From Ottelia alismoides (lineage: Eukaryota; Streptophyta; Magnoliopsida; Alismatales; Hydrocharitaceae), in the NCBI GenBank assembly GCA_037367405.1, contig JAZKJV010009321.1:124001-188000 (forward strand): 64,000 bases of DNA. Reading direction: 5' to 3'. The translations under genes were made by a program, and so were the position numbers. The notes below the pieces were generated by a model. It was not told the origin of the DNA, ran no database searches, and saw nothing but the letters and a program-made list of their open reading frames with translations. Below are positions 34,368 through 47,166 of this stretch, in pieces. Every line of letters begins with the position of its first letter. The first letter of the stretch is position 1.

Positions 34368-36218
34368 TGTTGACAAGATTTTTCGCGGTTTAAAATGGTG
34401 ATTTTATCAAGTCGTTGTCTTACCAGGAACAATCAAGTCAATCAAATAAATTACAACTACGAGCACAACGGAGATATGCTAAATGTATGCGGCAAGTAGA
34501 GGTTCGAATCCACAAGGACCAAGTAAATTTGCAATTTCAATTTATCTTATGATCTTGATTTCTATCCTAATCCGAAAGAACAAAATGTAACTCTACATTT
34601 TTTTCATTAGAGAACCTTATAACATGATGAACCTAAAAATGATTGAACTACTATCTAATATCTTTGAGAATTTTGTTTAGGGGTTTTCTGGATTTTTATG
34701 GTATTTCTAATACTCACAATATATTTATAGGACAATAATGCGAATACATTAGAAACTAAGGGCTAGTTTGTAATTGATAAAGCTAACTTGAAGCTAAAAG
34801 GACTAGTATGCAATTTACCTAAAATAAAATGACGCAAGTGACATATCACAGTAAATTAACAAAAGATTTTTTCCTCTAAAAACCTTGCATTAAAGTCCAA
34901 TTCAAATAAAGTATGCAAATAACATGCAACAACATATGAAGACAAAAGACAAATGATGATAGAAAAGAATGTCCTTCTCTGTTCGAGCCCTAGAAACCCA
35001 AAATGAGGGGGAGCGAGATGGGCGACAACGTGCGCGGGAGGTGCAAAGAACTGTGTGCAACGGCACGGCTGGAGGATGCAAGCGCGCAGTCGTGTGGACG
35101 GCGCGCAGCTTGGAGGTCGCGGGAGTGCGAGCACACGGGGGCACGCAGGGATGGTGGCCTCGTGAGCGGCGATCTGCCTGGATGAGAGGTTCGCACGAAC
35201 AACGCACGACGGTGCAGGTCGCTGCGGTCCTCCGGTCGCTGCTTGGAGGAAGAGGGTGCGCAGATGGCAGCGCACGTAGGAATATGCGGGGAGCGGCTGG
35301 CTCACCCGTTATCCACTGGCTTCGGCCGTTGAGCTCGAATCTCGTCACAAGATGGGTAGAGATTGTGGGCGCAGTGGACTGTGGTGTGGACAATGGAGAT
35401 CGGTCTGAGTTGGTTTCCCTCAAAAAACGGTGATGGTGTCCTGCCTGTCGTCCCCCCCCCCCCCCCCCCTGAGACCTCATGTTCGGCCCTTTTTATGGAT
35501 GTGAAGAAGCGTGCTTCGGGGAGTAGCCGAAGGGACTGTCTTGGATTTGGTCGATGCACAGAAGTGGCGTGGTGAGGAGGACAAAATCCATCGAGAAGGT
35601 GCGCAGGGGAAGCTGCTGGTGATATGGTTGTCTGCTCGAGAGAGAAGTGGCGTGAAGTTGTTTGAAATGTTGCAGCAACCTGTACATAGACAGAGATAAA
35701 TTAGCATATGGGTTAAATTTAAAATGCCAGCATGGAAATTCAAATGGAGGACGTGCAAAGTTGGAGGAAAATATTAGTCTATCTCACTTGAATTCTTTTA
35801 CACCAAAATAAAAAAAGGAAATACTAATTTAATATTGGATCGGATAAGGTGCACACATATAGCTTATGTATTTTATACTAAAATAATATGATGTTAATTT
35901 CATGCTCTTGTATTATATTGCCGTACATGTGATGTTTGAATCAATGGTATATTATTTAATATATGATATGTCATTATAAACTAGTATACAACAAACTTAA
36001 TCAATCAGCATGCATACCCATATTTGGATTTTTATGGTATGACTATGTAATGGTAGATTAATACTTATTACTCACTCTTAAGTATGCAGAAGTGAAATAC
36101 AATATATGGTGAGATGAGTATAATTGGAATATGCAAAGAAGTTCGGTAAAATGAATGATGAATGAGGTGTATTTTGCATAACTTAGGCAATTTATATTGA
36201 CAAATTAATGATTCATCA
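34368..36218 (-). repeat. Athila-3 3' LTR
   Basis: 1851 bases; on - TGATGAATCATTAATT...CTTGTCAACA (TG...CA ends). It carries an 18-C run at about 35452-35469. Confidence 0.96.
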
Positions 36219-37818
36219 CACCCCCATACTTAAAACTTTGCTAGTCTCGAGCAAGACAAAGATAAATAATAACAAAGAAGGAGAGAAATATTCAAGATGA
36301 ACTTGGTGAGGGTTTGCAGCAGGCATACTCACAAAGTCTTTGAGTCTTCAGATCCAACCACATAAATACACAAACTTCAGTAGAGTTGACCATGGATTAA
36401 GAGATTTGTTCGAATTAGTCGACTTGACTCGAGTTTTGTAGTTTCAACAGTCTCTCAGTTCCGAAAAAATCAAGATGGTTTCTGAAAGTCGATCAAGTCA
36501 GATCATCCCTAAGAAACAGGTATTCTCTTTGACCTTGAGTGGATATAAACAATGTTAGTGATAGTTTTAGCTTTCGTGAGTCAAGAGAACGAGCCAACAA
36601 CACAATCTATCAAGGTACCGAATGATTCCCAATATAAATAGCCTCAGTCTTCACCTAGATTCAGGCATAATCTCCTTTCACCCAAGTATGTCAGCATAGA
36701 AAAAAATAAGTCATAGTTTATTGGAGAATGGGACTTAATTTCGGGGTTTTCCGTAGACCACTTTGGTCCGTTGCTCTCATTCTTTTCCTTTTGCAGAGCA
36801 TAACCCTGGGCCTCTTTGGGCCTCTTTTTAAAAATTTAGGTAGCATCATTGGGCTGCTACCACAACTTTTTGGTAGAGAAGGGTTATTTGGTGGTCTTCT
36901 TTCGTTGCTTTTGCTTTGCACATCATTGCATGATTGGTGGTTTGTGGCATTTGTATTGTGATATGCCCTTTTGTGGTATTTTTGTCTTGAGTTTTGGCAT
37001 CAAGAGGTAGTATCGGCTTAATATTGTCTTTGGAGGCACGATACTGGTTTAATTGCTGACACACTTAGACTAGAGAGATCATGTTGCTCCTGAGTCAGGT
37101 TCCTTCACTGACTATAGATAAGGTTCAGGCATTGGCACAACCAAGAGGACAACTCCTCACCTCAACAAGATTGTAATTGTATCTCGTAAAATAAACTCAA
37201 TCAAGCTAAGTGCAATGTGCAGTTGCTTAATATCCACTGAAGAGTTTAAGAGTGCTACTAGTTTCTCAGGTGATCTAGTTAGATACAGAAGTTCATTCAC
37301 CAGTAGAGTTAGCGGAACTGAGAGAATAAAGTCTAAATGGACCTGAAGAAAGCTTAAAAACTCACGCCTAGTGAAATTCTAATGGAATTAGGGTCAACTC
37401 AGCTTCTGTCTATGATCTATGCAGTGAAGATCTGATTTCTCAAAATAGGATAATACTAGGAAGGATGTATTTTTGGTGGTTTTCTTGCTTTTTTGAAAAT
37501 ATTTTTAGGGGAATTTTTGCAAAAGAGATTTTTTAAAGAGTATGCAATTTTGAAAAACTATGCAAACACCCCCCCCCATACTTAGCAGAAACCATGTCCT
37601 CGTGGTGAAGACAATGTGTAAGATGAGGATCAGAAGGGGTGAGTGATTGTGAAAAGTATTTTTGATTTTTTTTTGAATGTAACGTGGAGGGATACCCTCA
37701 TACTTATCTAATGCAATGCAGTGAAAATAAACATGCGAGTAGTAAGATGAAAAGATACCTGTGAGGAGATGCTCACGAGAGTGCATGATTTAACGCCTCA
37801 GCTTGGCGATGTGGTGGT
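36219..37818 (-). other. Athila-3 3' untranslated region with polypurine tract
   Basis: 1.6 kb without a credible frame. Beside the LTR, on -, lies TAAGTATGGGGGTG (36219-36232) preceded by a small stem TTGCT / AGCAA (36238-36242 / 36250-36254). A second, internal G-run module occurs at 37568-37606: a C-run and TACTTAG on +, plus a stem ACCATG-TCCT-CGTGGT that pairs with one G-T. Confidence 0.75.
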
Positions 37819-38736
37819 TCATTTTTCCTGTAGAAGGTACGTTGTGCAAACAGGCATAGGACCAGATGGTTCAACAACGGGTTTCAATCTTTGACCATTA
37901 ACTCTAAAAGTGGCTTTAGTGTTTGGATCACATATTTCTATTGAACCATTGTCAAATACTTGGGTCACAATGTATGGTCCTTTCCATTTTGATCTCAGTT
38001 TTCCCGGAAATAGTTTTAATTTTGCATCAAATAACCACACTTTTTGATTCTCTTGAAATGTTTTCCTTGAAATGTTAGCATCATGCCATATCTTGATTTT
38101 CTCCTTGTAGATCAAGTTATTGTCATAGGCTTGTGATCTTAGTTCTTCCAATTCAGATAAGTCCAATAGTCTTTTCTTTCCAGCCTCATCATAATCCAAA
38201 TGACATTTCTTGATCGCCCAGAGTGACTTGTGGTGGATCTCTACAGGTAGGTGGCAAGGCTTTCCATAGACCAACCTATATGGGTTCATTCCTAAGGGTG
38301 TACGGAAGGCTGTACGGTAGGCCCAAAGAGCAGAAGGTAAGTGTTGAGACCAGTCTTTACGATCAGAGCGGACAATTTTCTGGAGGATGGTCTTGATCTC
38401 TCGATTTGATAGCTCGGCCATTCCATTGGTCTGTGGGTGATAGGCAGTGGAGACTTGGTGTTCGACCCCATTTTTCTTAAGTAAGTTCTTGACCGAAGCG
38501 TTCAGAAAATGGGTTCCACCGTCACTAATGACCACCTTGGGTAACCCAAATCGGGAGAAGAGATTGTTCAGAAATTTAACAACAGTAGCGCTATCAGCAG
38601 CGCGAGTGGGAATGGCTTCAACCCAACGAGACACATAGTCAACAACGAGTAGGATGTGCTGATAGCCTTGTGAGGTGGTGAAAGGTCCCATGAAGTCTAT
38701 TCCCCAAGTGTCAAAAATTTCAACAACATGTATTGG
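37819..38736 (-). pseudogene. Athila-3 integrase core and C-terminus
   Basis: Same frame after the TAA. The catalytic triad lies in [21 protein letters not shown] and [12 protein letters not shown]. The C-terminal GPY-like module is [18 protein letters not shown]. The end at 37819 is close to the end of the Athila-1 integrase in alignment. No further breaks, so the four lesions of this copy are few and recent-looking. Confidence 0.92.
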
Positions 38737-39885
38737 TTAGAGAGGCATCATGCTACGACAGGTCATTGTTCCGTTGGTTTGACATGCAGGACAGGCTTGA
38801 GCAAAGTGATGAGCATCTTTCAATATCGAGGGCCAATAGAATCCGCATTGAAGTACTTTAGCAGCAGTGCGTTTTCCCGAATGGTGTCCTCCACACCCAG
38901 AGGTGTGGCAGTGAGATAGGACACTAGAGACTTCAGATTCAGGGATACAACGTCTCCATATCAAATCAGTGCCTTCTTTGAAGAGTAGAGGATCATCCCA
39001 GTGGTAGTATCGAGCTTGAGCTTTGATTTTATCCTTTTTATGTCTTGGCCAATCGTCAGGTAACTTGGAAGTAACGAGGTAATTGACTATGTCAGCATAC
39101 CAAGGAAGTTGAGAGATAATCATTATATTTTCATCTGGAAAAGTGTCAGAGATGGGGAGCATATTAGCGATCGAGCTATCAGATGGAAGAGGTGAATGGA
39201 GTCTTGATAAATGATCGGCAACAACGTTCTTTGCTCCAGCTTTATCTCGAATTTCCAAGTCAAATTCTTGGAGCAATAGAACCCACCTAATGAGTCTAGG
39301 CTTAGCATCTTTCTTTGTGAAGAGGTACTTTAGAGCAGAGTGGTCTGTGTAAATTATGATATGAGATCCCAAGATGTAAGATCGGAATTTTTCCAGTGAG
39401 AACACCACAGCTAGCAACTCTTTCTCAGTTACAGTGTAATTCTTTTGTGCATCATCAAGTGTCTTGCTAGCATAGTGGATGGCATATGGTCTACCATCCT
39501 TCCTTTGTCCCAAGACCGCCCCAACAACATAATCAGAAGAATCACACATTATTTCAAATTCAATGGTCCAATCGGGGGGTTGTAATATTGGTACTTCAGT
39601 GATGATCTTTCTCAGAAAAATAAAGGAGTCGAAGGCTTCCTTGGTGAATGTAAAGTCTTGATCCTTTTCAAGAAGTTTGGTAAGCAGTCGTGCATGTTTT
39701 GAGAAATCCTTAATAAAGCGTCGATAGAATCCAACATGACCTAGAAAGGTTCGAACACCTTTTATATTGACAGGTGGACTCAAGTGGGTGATGGTCTCAA
39801 TTTTGGAGGGATCTACCTCCATTCCTTTCTTCGATACGATATGTCCCAACACAATTCCTTGTTTCACCATGAAATGTGATTTCTC
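38737..39885 (-). pseudogene. Athila-3 RT C-terminal part, RNase H and integrase zinc domain
   Basis: Continues the same frame after the TAG. It has the RT thumb ([32 protein letters not shown]), RNase H ([61 protein letters not shown]) and the HHCC domain of integrase ([13 protein letters not shown], then ACPACQ). The frame ends at TAA 38739-38737, in the linker before the integrase core; Athila-1 reads through here. It retains the Trp (LPWYADIV) that Athila-1 has lost. Confidence 0.92.
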
Positions 39886-41615
39886 CTAGGATAAAATTAG
39901 ATTTACCTCAATGCATTTTTGTAAGACTTTGTCCAAAAATCCAAGTGTCTCCTCAAAAGAGTCTCCAAAAATTGAAAAATCATCCATAAATACCTCCATA
40001 AAATCACCGACCATGTCAGCAAAGATACCCATCATACATCTTTGAAAAGTAGCGGGAGCATTGCATAATCCGAAAGGCATGCGGCGAAACGCATAAGTCC
40101 CAAAAGGACAAGTGAATGTGGTCTTGCCCTGATCTTCAGGTGCTATGGCAACTTGATTGTAGCCAGAATATCCATCCAAAAAACAAAAGAATTCTTTTCC
40201 GGCTAGTTTCTCAATGATTTGGTCAATGAATGGTAATGGAAAGTGGTCTTTTCGTGTAGCCTTATTCAATTTTCTATAATCGACACAGACTCTCCAAGAT
40301 GTTGCCGTTCGAGTAGGGATGTCCTCACCTTTTTCATTTTTCACAACTGTTAATCCAGCTTTCTTGGGGACAACCTGGAGAGGACTGATCCAAGGACTAT
40401 CAGCTATTGGATAAATGATGCCAGCACTCGACCACTTGTATATTTCATTCTTCACAACCTCTCGTAGATTAGGATTCAACCGTCTTTGCATTTCTCGAGA
40501 AGGTTTACTGTCATTTTCCAAATATATGTGGTGTGTGCAAAATGTCGGGCTTATTCCTTTCAAGTCAGTTATTTTCCATCCAATAGCCTGAGAATTCCTT
40601 TTCAACACCTCCATGAGTTGACTTTCCTGAGTGCTATCTAAGTTGGCATTAATGATGACCGGTAGAGTGTGTGCATCATCGAGGAAAGCATACTTCAGAT
40701 CTTGTGGTAAGGGCTCCAGTTCGACAATGGATGTTGGTGGGGTCAGAGGAGCAGTTTCTTCTGATGTATTTATTGATGAAATATCCTCAAATGGTGGCTC
40801 CATCATGGGCATGATCATGGCTGTAAGTTCAGTGTCCAGTGTGTCCCAGGCTTCATCTAACTCAAAAATTTCCTGACCATTGAGAGGGCATGGTGGAGCT
40901 TCAAGTGCATAGTTCAGATTATATGTGGCAATTTGATGGGACATGTCCTTGTAAGTAGATCGGAAGGTGTTCAGACTAACCTCCAGAGGATCTTTGGTAA
41001 GGTGGACAAAGGCAAAATCATTTTGTATGTCAAGCATAGCACAGTTCTCTATCCAACCACAATCTTCAGTCTCAGAGTCAATCGAAGTGGGGATGATAAG
41101 ATCCACAGGAATGACTTTACCATTAACTTTAAATTCCACTCTTCCGTCCTCATAATCAAAATGTGCCTTGGCAGTGGCCAAGAATGGTCGTCCAAGTATT
41201 ATGGGAGTTTCACTTAGTGTATTAGCTGGGTCCATATCCATAACAACAAAATCTACTGGGAATTGATGTCCCTGAACCGTGACTATTACATCCTCGAGTA
41301 ATCCCTGTGGTCTTTTTACAGAACGATCAGCCATCTGTAAAATCATTGAGATGGGTTTTACTTTTCCCAAGTCAAACTGCTCCAGAATAGCAGTAGGGAG
41401 AAGGTTAATGGAGGCATCATTATCCAACAATGTACGTTCGAATGTCAACTTCCCGATAGTGCATTTCACCAACGGTGCACCTGGATCTTTCTTCTTTGTA
41501 GGTAGGAGGTGTGAAATGACATTTGATGTTGCTTGAGGAAGAATGTGTTTTTCGATGTCCTCATAATTCTTTTTATTCTTTCCTCTTGACTTCCTTTTTG
41601 GTGTGCATTTGTCTT
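39886..41615 (-). pseudogene. Athila-3 protease and reverse transcriptase N-terminal part
   Basis: The native frame resumes after the frameshift near 41612 and runs to a TAG at 39888-39886. At the protease active site (41424-41416) the sequence is D-N-D-A-S, where Athila-1 has D-S-G-S-S; the Gly needed for the active-site turn is replaced by Asp. RT motifs are well kept: WRVCVDYRKLN, PLPFIDQIIEKLAG, FFCFLDGYSGYNQ and the catalytic FMDD within FMEVFMDDFS. The stop falls in ILS-stop-EKSHFM, where Athila-1 has LSWEKSNFM, so it is a TGG-to-TAG change inside RT. Confidence 0.92.
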
Positions 41616-43568
41616 TACGAAGCGAGAAAAGGCTGGAACTTGTTCAAGAGCTTTCAGAAGTGGAATCTCAATGACAATGTCAGAGAAGACTTTCTCTAAC
41701 TCAGGATCGAATATGGGTGATTTTGTATTTTTCCTGCGAAAAGCTTCAGGAAAAGGGATGGAGGGAGGAGGTATGGTGGTCTCAGTATGTCCTTCTTTCT
41801 CAATTTCCTCTTCTTCCTCGATTTGCGCCTCATCAGTTGTATTAGTTTGCGGTATGGTAGAGGCATATGTGTTTTTCCCATTTCGGAGAGTTACGGCATT
41901 AGCTGACTGGTTGGGTTGATTTGGTGTTCTGAAAGTTACTTGATTTTTAGGTTGATGCATGTTGGATCCTTGGGTGAATGTAGAGAAACCTTGAGGATGA
42001 GTTCCTTGGCTGGAATTATTGGTCTTATGAGTTGGGGCAGAAAATCCTTGATTTTGAGCTTGGAATTCAGGGGGTGACGTGAATGATTTGGCTGGTGGTG
42101 GGGTATGAAATGATCCAGAGGAGCTAGCTCTATTGGTATTAGGATTGGACAGGGGTTGAGGTGACAATGCCGGAATATAAGATCGTATCCCAGCAAATTG
42201 ACGGGCATTCTCAGCGTTGGCCTGTTGTTGTGCTTGGTTGGCCTGTTGTTGTGCTGCCGCAAGTTGTTGTATAGCTTGAGTCAATGCATCAAAGTTTACA
42301 GCTGTGGGAGGTTGAGTCATTGGAAGTCCTGTTGGTTGTTGGGGTTGTGAGTGATTCTGAAAATGGTATTTATTGGGTTGCCCATTCCACCCAAAATTAG
42401 ATTGCTCTCTCCACCCTGGATTTTGGTTGTTTGAAAATGATCCTCCTTGATTTCTTTGTATCCAATTTACAGTCTCGGGAGTCAATTCTTGATCATGAGA
42501 AAATGGTAAATGGCCAAAGTCCTGAACATTAGGGTCAGACGTAACCCCGCAGATGTTGTTCGGGACTTTATTCAGAGCCAGGTTACCTATGGCTTGGGTC
42601 ATGAGATCCATCTGTTTTGAAAGAACTTCCCATTTGTCATGTTTGGATGAGTTGCTAGTGGAGTTATCGTGGTCGACTATATTGACAGGCCTTATGTTCC
42701 CACTATATTGCTCGATGGATGAGCTATTCACCGAATTATCAGCCATGTTTTCAAATAAGGTCCATACGAAATGTTCGTCGCGGCTAATATAATTCCCATC
42801 ACATGAGCCGTCAATAACTCTCTTGAATGATGTGTCTATGCCCTCATAGAATATCTGAACCAATTTCCATTTGGGGATTGCATGATGAGGGCATTTCCTT
42901 TGTAATTCTTTAAAACGCTCCCAAGCTTCATGAATGGGTTCTTTGTTCTTCTGAGTGAATGATGATATAGCTTGTCTCAAGGCATTTGTCTTTCCTATTG
43001 GGAAGTATTTCTTGATGAATGCCTCTCTTAAGGCGTCACAGGATGTGAGTGGGGTTCCATAATTTCGGAGCCATTGGAGTGCCCGTTCCTTAAGAGAATG
43101 AGTGAAGGCTTTCATATAAATGTATTCCTTTTCTACTCCAGGGATGCTCATTGTGTCACAAGCAGATCGAAAGTCTTGTATGTGTAAGAACGGATCTTCA
43201 CTCTCATTGCCATAATACTTTGGTATCAAGGAGAGAGATGCTGGCTTTATTTCAAAGTCTCCTACCTCAGGTGGAATCTGGACCCAATGGACTAAGTCTT
43301 CAGCCGCGGGGTTATAGTGTGTGCTAATGGGTGGTGGTCGGATGAGAGGTGCTATAGTGTGGCGGATCGTCGCATTTTCCTCTCTCAACAGTTGTAGTTG
43401 ATGTAGGATGAGGTCCATAGGATTTGGTCTTTCTTCTCACATGTCTCCTATGTCAGATGAATTCTCAGGTTCCTCGGTTGTAGGAGATGAGTTGGATTTT
43501 CTTTTATAGATCGGGTCGTACTCTAATGACTGTTGTAAGGGATTTTTCAGAGATCTACGACCTAGCAT
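41466..43568 (-). pseudogene. Athila-3 gag (early stop, frameshifted end)
   Basis: The probable start is ATG 43568-43566, 43 codons ahead of an in-frame TGA at 43439-43437; the remaining 650-codon frame starts at Met 43418. A Retrotrans_gag domain is clear at about residues 65-200 of that frame (DPFLHIQDFRSACDTMSIPG, then KERALQWLRNYG and FIKKYFPIGKTN). A Gln/Ala-rich stretch follows at about residues 376-410, then a low-complexity Asn/Gln/Pro region and the Athila-like IPLLKALEQVPAF. A one-base loss in the run near 41612-41617 throws the reading out of the protease frame, so the last 50 or so codons are not native. Gag would form the particle shell. Confidence 0.92.
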
Positions 43569-44410
43569 ACACAGCACAAACACAAAACAATTTGTTGATT
43601 CACCGACTCAACACAAATTACCGCTGAAGCGGTTATCTTTTCAATTTTAATTTAGTGATTCAACTAAAGTTTTCAGAGAAATTAGAGTCCTTAAGGATGA
43701 GGTGGGTGTGGAAGATTGTGAAAAATCGATGTCTTAATCCGGCTGGGGGATCCAGGGTGCGGTACTCAGATTGAGGATCTGCTTCTTCCCACAAGAACCT
43801 GTGCCCAACGCGTCGAGGAATGATGATTTCTCTCTGCAATCCCATGTAGCACCAGGGATTTTTGTTTCTATCCTAGGGTTCTATGTGCTTGTGAGTGTTG
43901 TGTCATTCACCATGTGCATCAAACAAGCATCCAGAAATTTGTCCGCTTTCGCTCGGATCACTGCGGTGATCTTTTAAGCTTATCTTTTTAAGTTATCAAA
44001 ACATGGTTTTGGTGATCTTTGAGTTAAGTTATCAGAGGGAGAAGACCACAGAGATGATGCAATCAAGAAGTCTTTTTTATTTTTTTCGATTTAATTTGGA
44101 GCACAAACAAATGCAAAAAATAAAAACCTAAAATGCCTAATAGTAAGAGAAGCTTACAGTGCCTGCACTTCTGGCGCTAAATCCGTAATATTTTGTCCTA
44201 TTGATGGCGAGCTTTTCCGAGAAGGAGGGAGGAGAAAATATTACAGATTTTCTACTTAGCACAAATTACAAATTTGCTTAAAAAATGAAATGCAAGAAAG
44301 AAAAGTTTTTTTTTGAAGTCTAAGTACCTGCAAAACAAAATAATGCACGGATTAGATAATTGAAGATGAGTAGAAATGAAGAAGAAGAAAAAATTGCAAA
44401 TGTTGCCTAG
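43569..44410 (-). other. Athila-3 leader
   Basis: About 0.84 kb between primer site and gag, without coding signal. It contains small perfect hairpins, for example GATCAC-TGCG-GTGATC near 43957-43972 and CCGCT-GA-AGCGG near 43621. Confidence 0.6.
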
Positions 44411-44428
44411 TCCCCGGCAATGACGCCA
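44411..44428 (-). promoter_or_regulatory. Athila-3 primer-binding site (tRNA-Asp type)
   Basis: On - TGGCGTCATTGCCGGGGA, three bases beyond the LTR end. Two mismatches to the complement of the plant tRNA-Asp 3' end. Confidence 0.88.
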
Positions 44429-44431
44429 AAA

Positions 44432-46274
44432 TGTTGACAAGATTTTTCGCGGTTTAAAATGGTGATTTTATCAAGTCGTTGTCTTACCAGGAACAATCAA
44501 GTCAATCAAATAAATTACAACTACGAGCACAACGGAGATATGCTAAATGTATGCGGCAAGTAGAGGTTCGAATCCACAAGGACCAAGTAAATTTGCAATT
44601 TCAATTTATCTTATGATCTTGATTTCTATCCTAATCCGAAAGAACAAAATGTAACTCTACATTTTTTTCATTAGAGAACCTTATAACATGATGAACCTAA
44701 AAATGATTGAACTACTATCTAATATCTTTGAGAATTTTGTTTAGGGGTTTTCTGGATTTTTATGGTATTTCTAATACTCACAATATATTTATAGGACAAT
44801 AATGCGAATACATTAGAAACTAAGGGCTAGTTTGTAATTGATAAAGCTAACTTGAAGCTAAAAGGACTAGTATGCAATTTACCTAAAATAAAATGACGCA
44901 AGTGACATATCACAGTAAATTAACAAAAGATTTTTTCCTCTAAAAACCTTGCATTAAAGTCCAATTCAAATAAAGTATGCAAATAACATGCAACAACATA
45001 TGAAGACAAAAGACAAATGATGATAGAAAAGAATGTCCTTCTCTGTTCGAGCCCTAGAAACCCAAAATGAGGGGGAGCGAGATGGGCGACAACGTGCGCG
45101 GGAGGTGCAAAGAACTGTGTGCAACGGCACGGCTGGAGGATGCAAGCGCGCAGTCGTGTGGACGGCGCGCAGCTTGGAGGTCGCGGGAGTGCGAGCACAC
45201 GAGGGCACGCAGGGATGGTGGCCTCGTGAGCGGCGATCTGCCTGGATGAGAGGTTCGCACGAACAACGCACGACGGTGCAGGTCGCTGCGGTCCTCCGGT
45301 CGCTGCTTGGAGGAAGAGGGTGCGCAGATGGCAGCGCACGTAGGAATATGCGGGGAGCGGCTGGCTCACCCGTTATCCCCTGGCTTCGGCCGTTGAGCTC
45401 GAATCTCGTCACAAGATGGGTAGAGATTGTGGGCGCAGTGGACTGTGGTGTGGACAATGGAGATCGGTCTGAGTTGGTTTCCCTCAAAAAACGGTGATGG
45501 TGTCCTGCCTGTCGTCCCCCCCCCCTGAGACCTCATGTTCGGCCCTTTTTATGGATGTGAAGAAGCGTGCTTCGGGGAGTAGCCGAAGGGACTGTCTTGG
45601 ATTTGGTCGATGCACAGAAGTGGCGTGGTGAGGAGGACAAAATCTATCGAGAAGGTGCGCAGGGGAAGCTGCTGGTGATATGGTTGTCTGCTCGAGAGAG
45701 AAGTGGCGTGAAGTTGTTTGAAATGTTGCAGCAACCTGTACATAGACAGAGATAAATTAGCATATGGGTTAAATTTAAAATGCCAGCATGGAAATTCAAA
45801 TGGAGGACGTGCAAAGTTGGAGGAAAATATTAGTCTATCTCACTTGAATTCTTTTACACCAAAATAAAAAAAGGAAATACTAATTTAATATTGGATCGGA
45901 TAAGGTGCACACATATAGCTTATGTATTTTATACTAAAATAATATGATGTTAATTTCATGCTCTTGTATTATATTGCCGTAAATGTGATGTTTGAATCAA
46001 TGGTATATTATTTAATATATGATATGTCATTATAAACTAGTATACAACAAACTTAATCAATCAGCATGCATACCCATATTTGGATTTTTATGGTATGACT
46101 ATGTAATGGTAGATAAATACTTATTACTCACTCTTAAGTATGCAGAAGTGAAATACAATATATGGTGAGATGAGTATAATTGGAATATGCAAAGAAGTTC
46201 GGTAAAATGAATGATGAATGAGGTGTATTTTGCATAACTTAGGCAATTTATATTGACAAATTAATGATTCATCA
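44432..46274 (-). repeat. Athila-3 5' LTR
   Basis: 1843 bases, near-identical to 34368-36218. The 8-base difference is fully explained by the C-run length. It drives transcription leftward. Confidence 0.96.
44785..44794 (-). promoter_or_regulatory. Putative Athila-3 TATA box
   Basis: On - CTATAAATAT, about 350 bases before the LTR end, a usual distance for R-U5. The copy in the 3' LTR is at 34721-34730. Position and sequence only. Confidence 0.4.
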
Positions 46275-46279
46275 CCTGT

Positions 46280-47166
46280 ACATCCTGCATACTGGAAGAC
46301 TTAGAATAAACCCGAAGTATTAGATCAACTTTACACTGTCTACTTCAGGGTTCTATCAGTAAGTTTCTCATTCGATCATTGGAAGTCGGTATCGATCATA
46401 TACTTTCCAAAAGCATATGTCATACCTAGGTCTTGATCATATACTTTCCAAAAGTATATATCAAACCTACAAATTCAGTCAAGCTTCTAAAGCGAGACGA
46501 CCATGCGCATGGAATTTGATTCTTTCCAATATCTCATGAGTGAGCTCATGTCTTCCGGTTCAGTAACTGAACCTGTATGATCGCTTTGAGAGATCGTATT
46601 ACTCATATGCCCTTATATGCACACTAGCGCGCCGGTGTATAGACCTTGATTAGGTCATCAACCTATTGGTCTGCCAAATGTACATACTCAAACATATAGT
46701 AACACATCTGTCTCTGGTCAGAGGATGTGTGCCTGTATCGTGACAGCATACGATATAGGACTTTGGTTATCTCGATCTCGGTAAGTCAACTCTTTGACTT
46801 AACTAATCTGATACCTCAGAATCTCTATTCCTATGCAGAGGACCTTCATCAAGAGGTCGGTCAGATATCAGCCTAACTGAGATAGGATTGTCATCTCCTA
46901 CTCTGGTTGGAGATCATCTCTTAATAATCATTTGACGGTGCTTGACAAGTCCTCAATCTAACTCATTAGATATTCATATAAGCACCAGCCTCTATGATTC
47001 AATAATTGAATCAACAGCTATATGATCATTAAGATGGCCATGGTACATAACCTTAATTGTACTAAGGGACCTATTATGCAAATTATGTATTCTTCATTTC
47101 AGATCAGGGAATGATATTCGCAATAACATTTATTGCATAATGGCTCGTCGTGGGCTCGCATGTCCA
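46280..47166 (-). repeat. Copia-B 3' LTR, proximal part (right of the Athila-3 insertion)
   Basis: Starts on - with TGTTGGACATGCGAGCCCA at 47166, directly after GTGGGAGAT, a typical copia polypurine tract. It continues at 34362 across Athila-3. Confidence 0.85.

Larger units (their letters stand above)
34368..46274 (-). mobile_element. Athila-3: complete Ty3/gypsy Athila-type LTR retrotransposon
   Basis: An 11.9-kb element on - with two nearly identical LTRs, a primer site, gag-pol and a polypurine tract. It is flanked by the 5-bp duplication CCTGT at 34363-34367 and 46275-46279. Removing it rejoins a copia LTR: ATTCCTAATACCTGT at the left continues as ACATCCTGCATACTGG at the right, just as the related copia-A LTR reads through at about 31452-31480. 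By eye the LTRs differ by about five substitutions and one C-run length change (18 against 10), so insertion is recent, yet the coding region has at least four lesions. Confidence 0.97.

Noticed and set aside
34856..35575. Frames of up to 192 codons in the Athila-3 LTR, repeated at 44920-45497
   Set aside because: The copies at both ends are simply the two LTRs. Frames exist on both strands at once and contain no recognisable domain.
36728..36961. Hydrophobic 77-codon frame in the Athila-3 3' region, possible env-like protein
   Set aside because: It is on the strand opposite to the element, has no signal or partner domains, and no counterpart in Athila-1.
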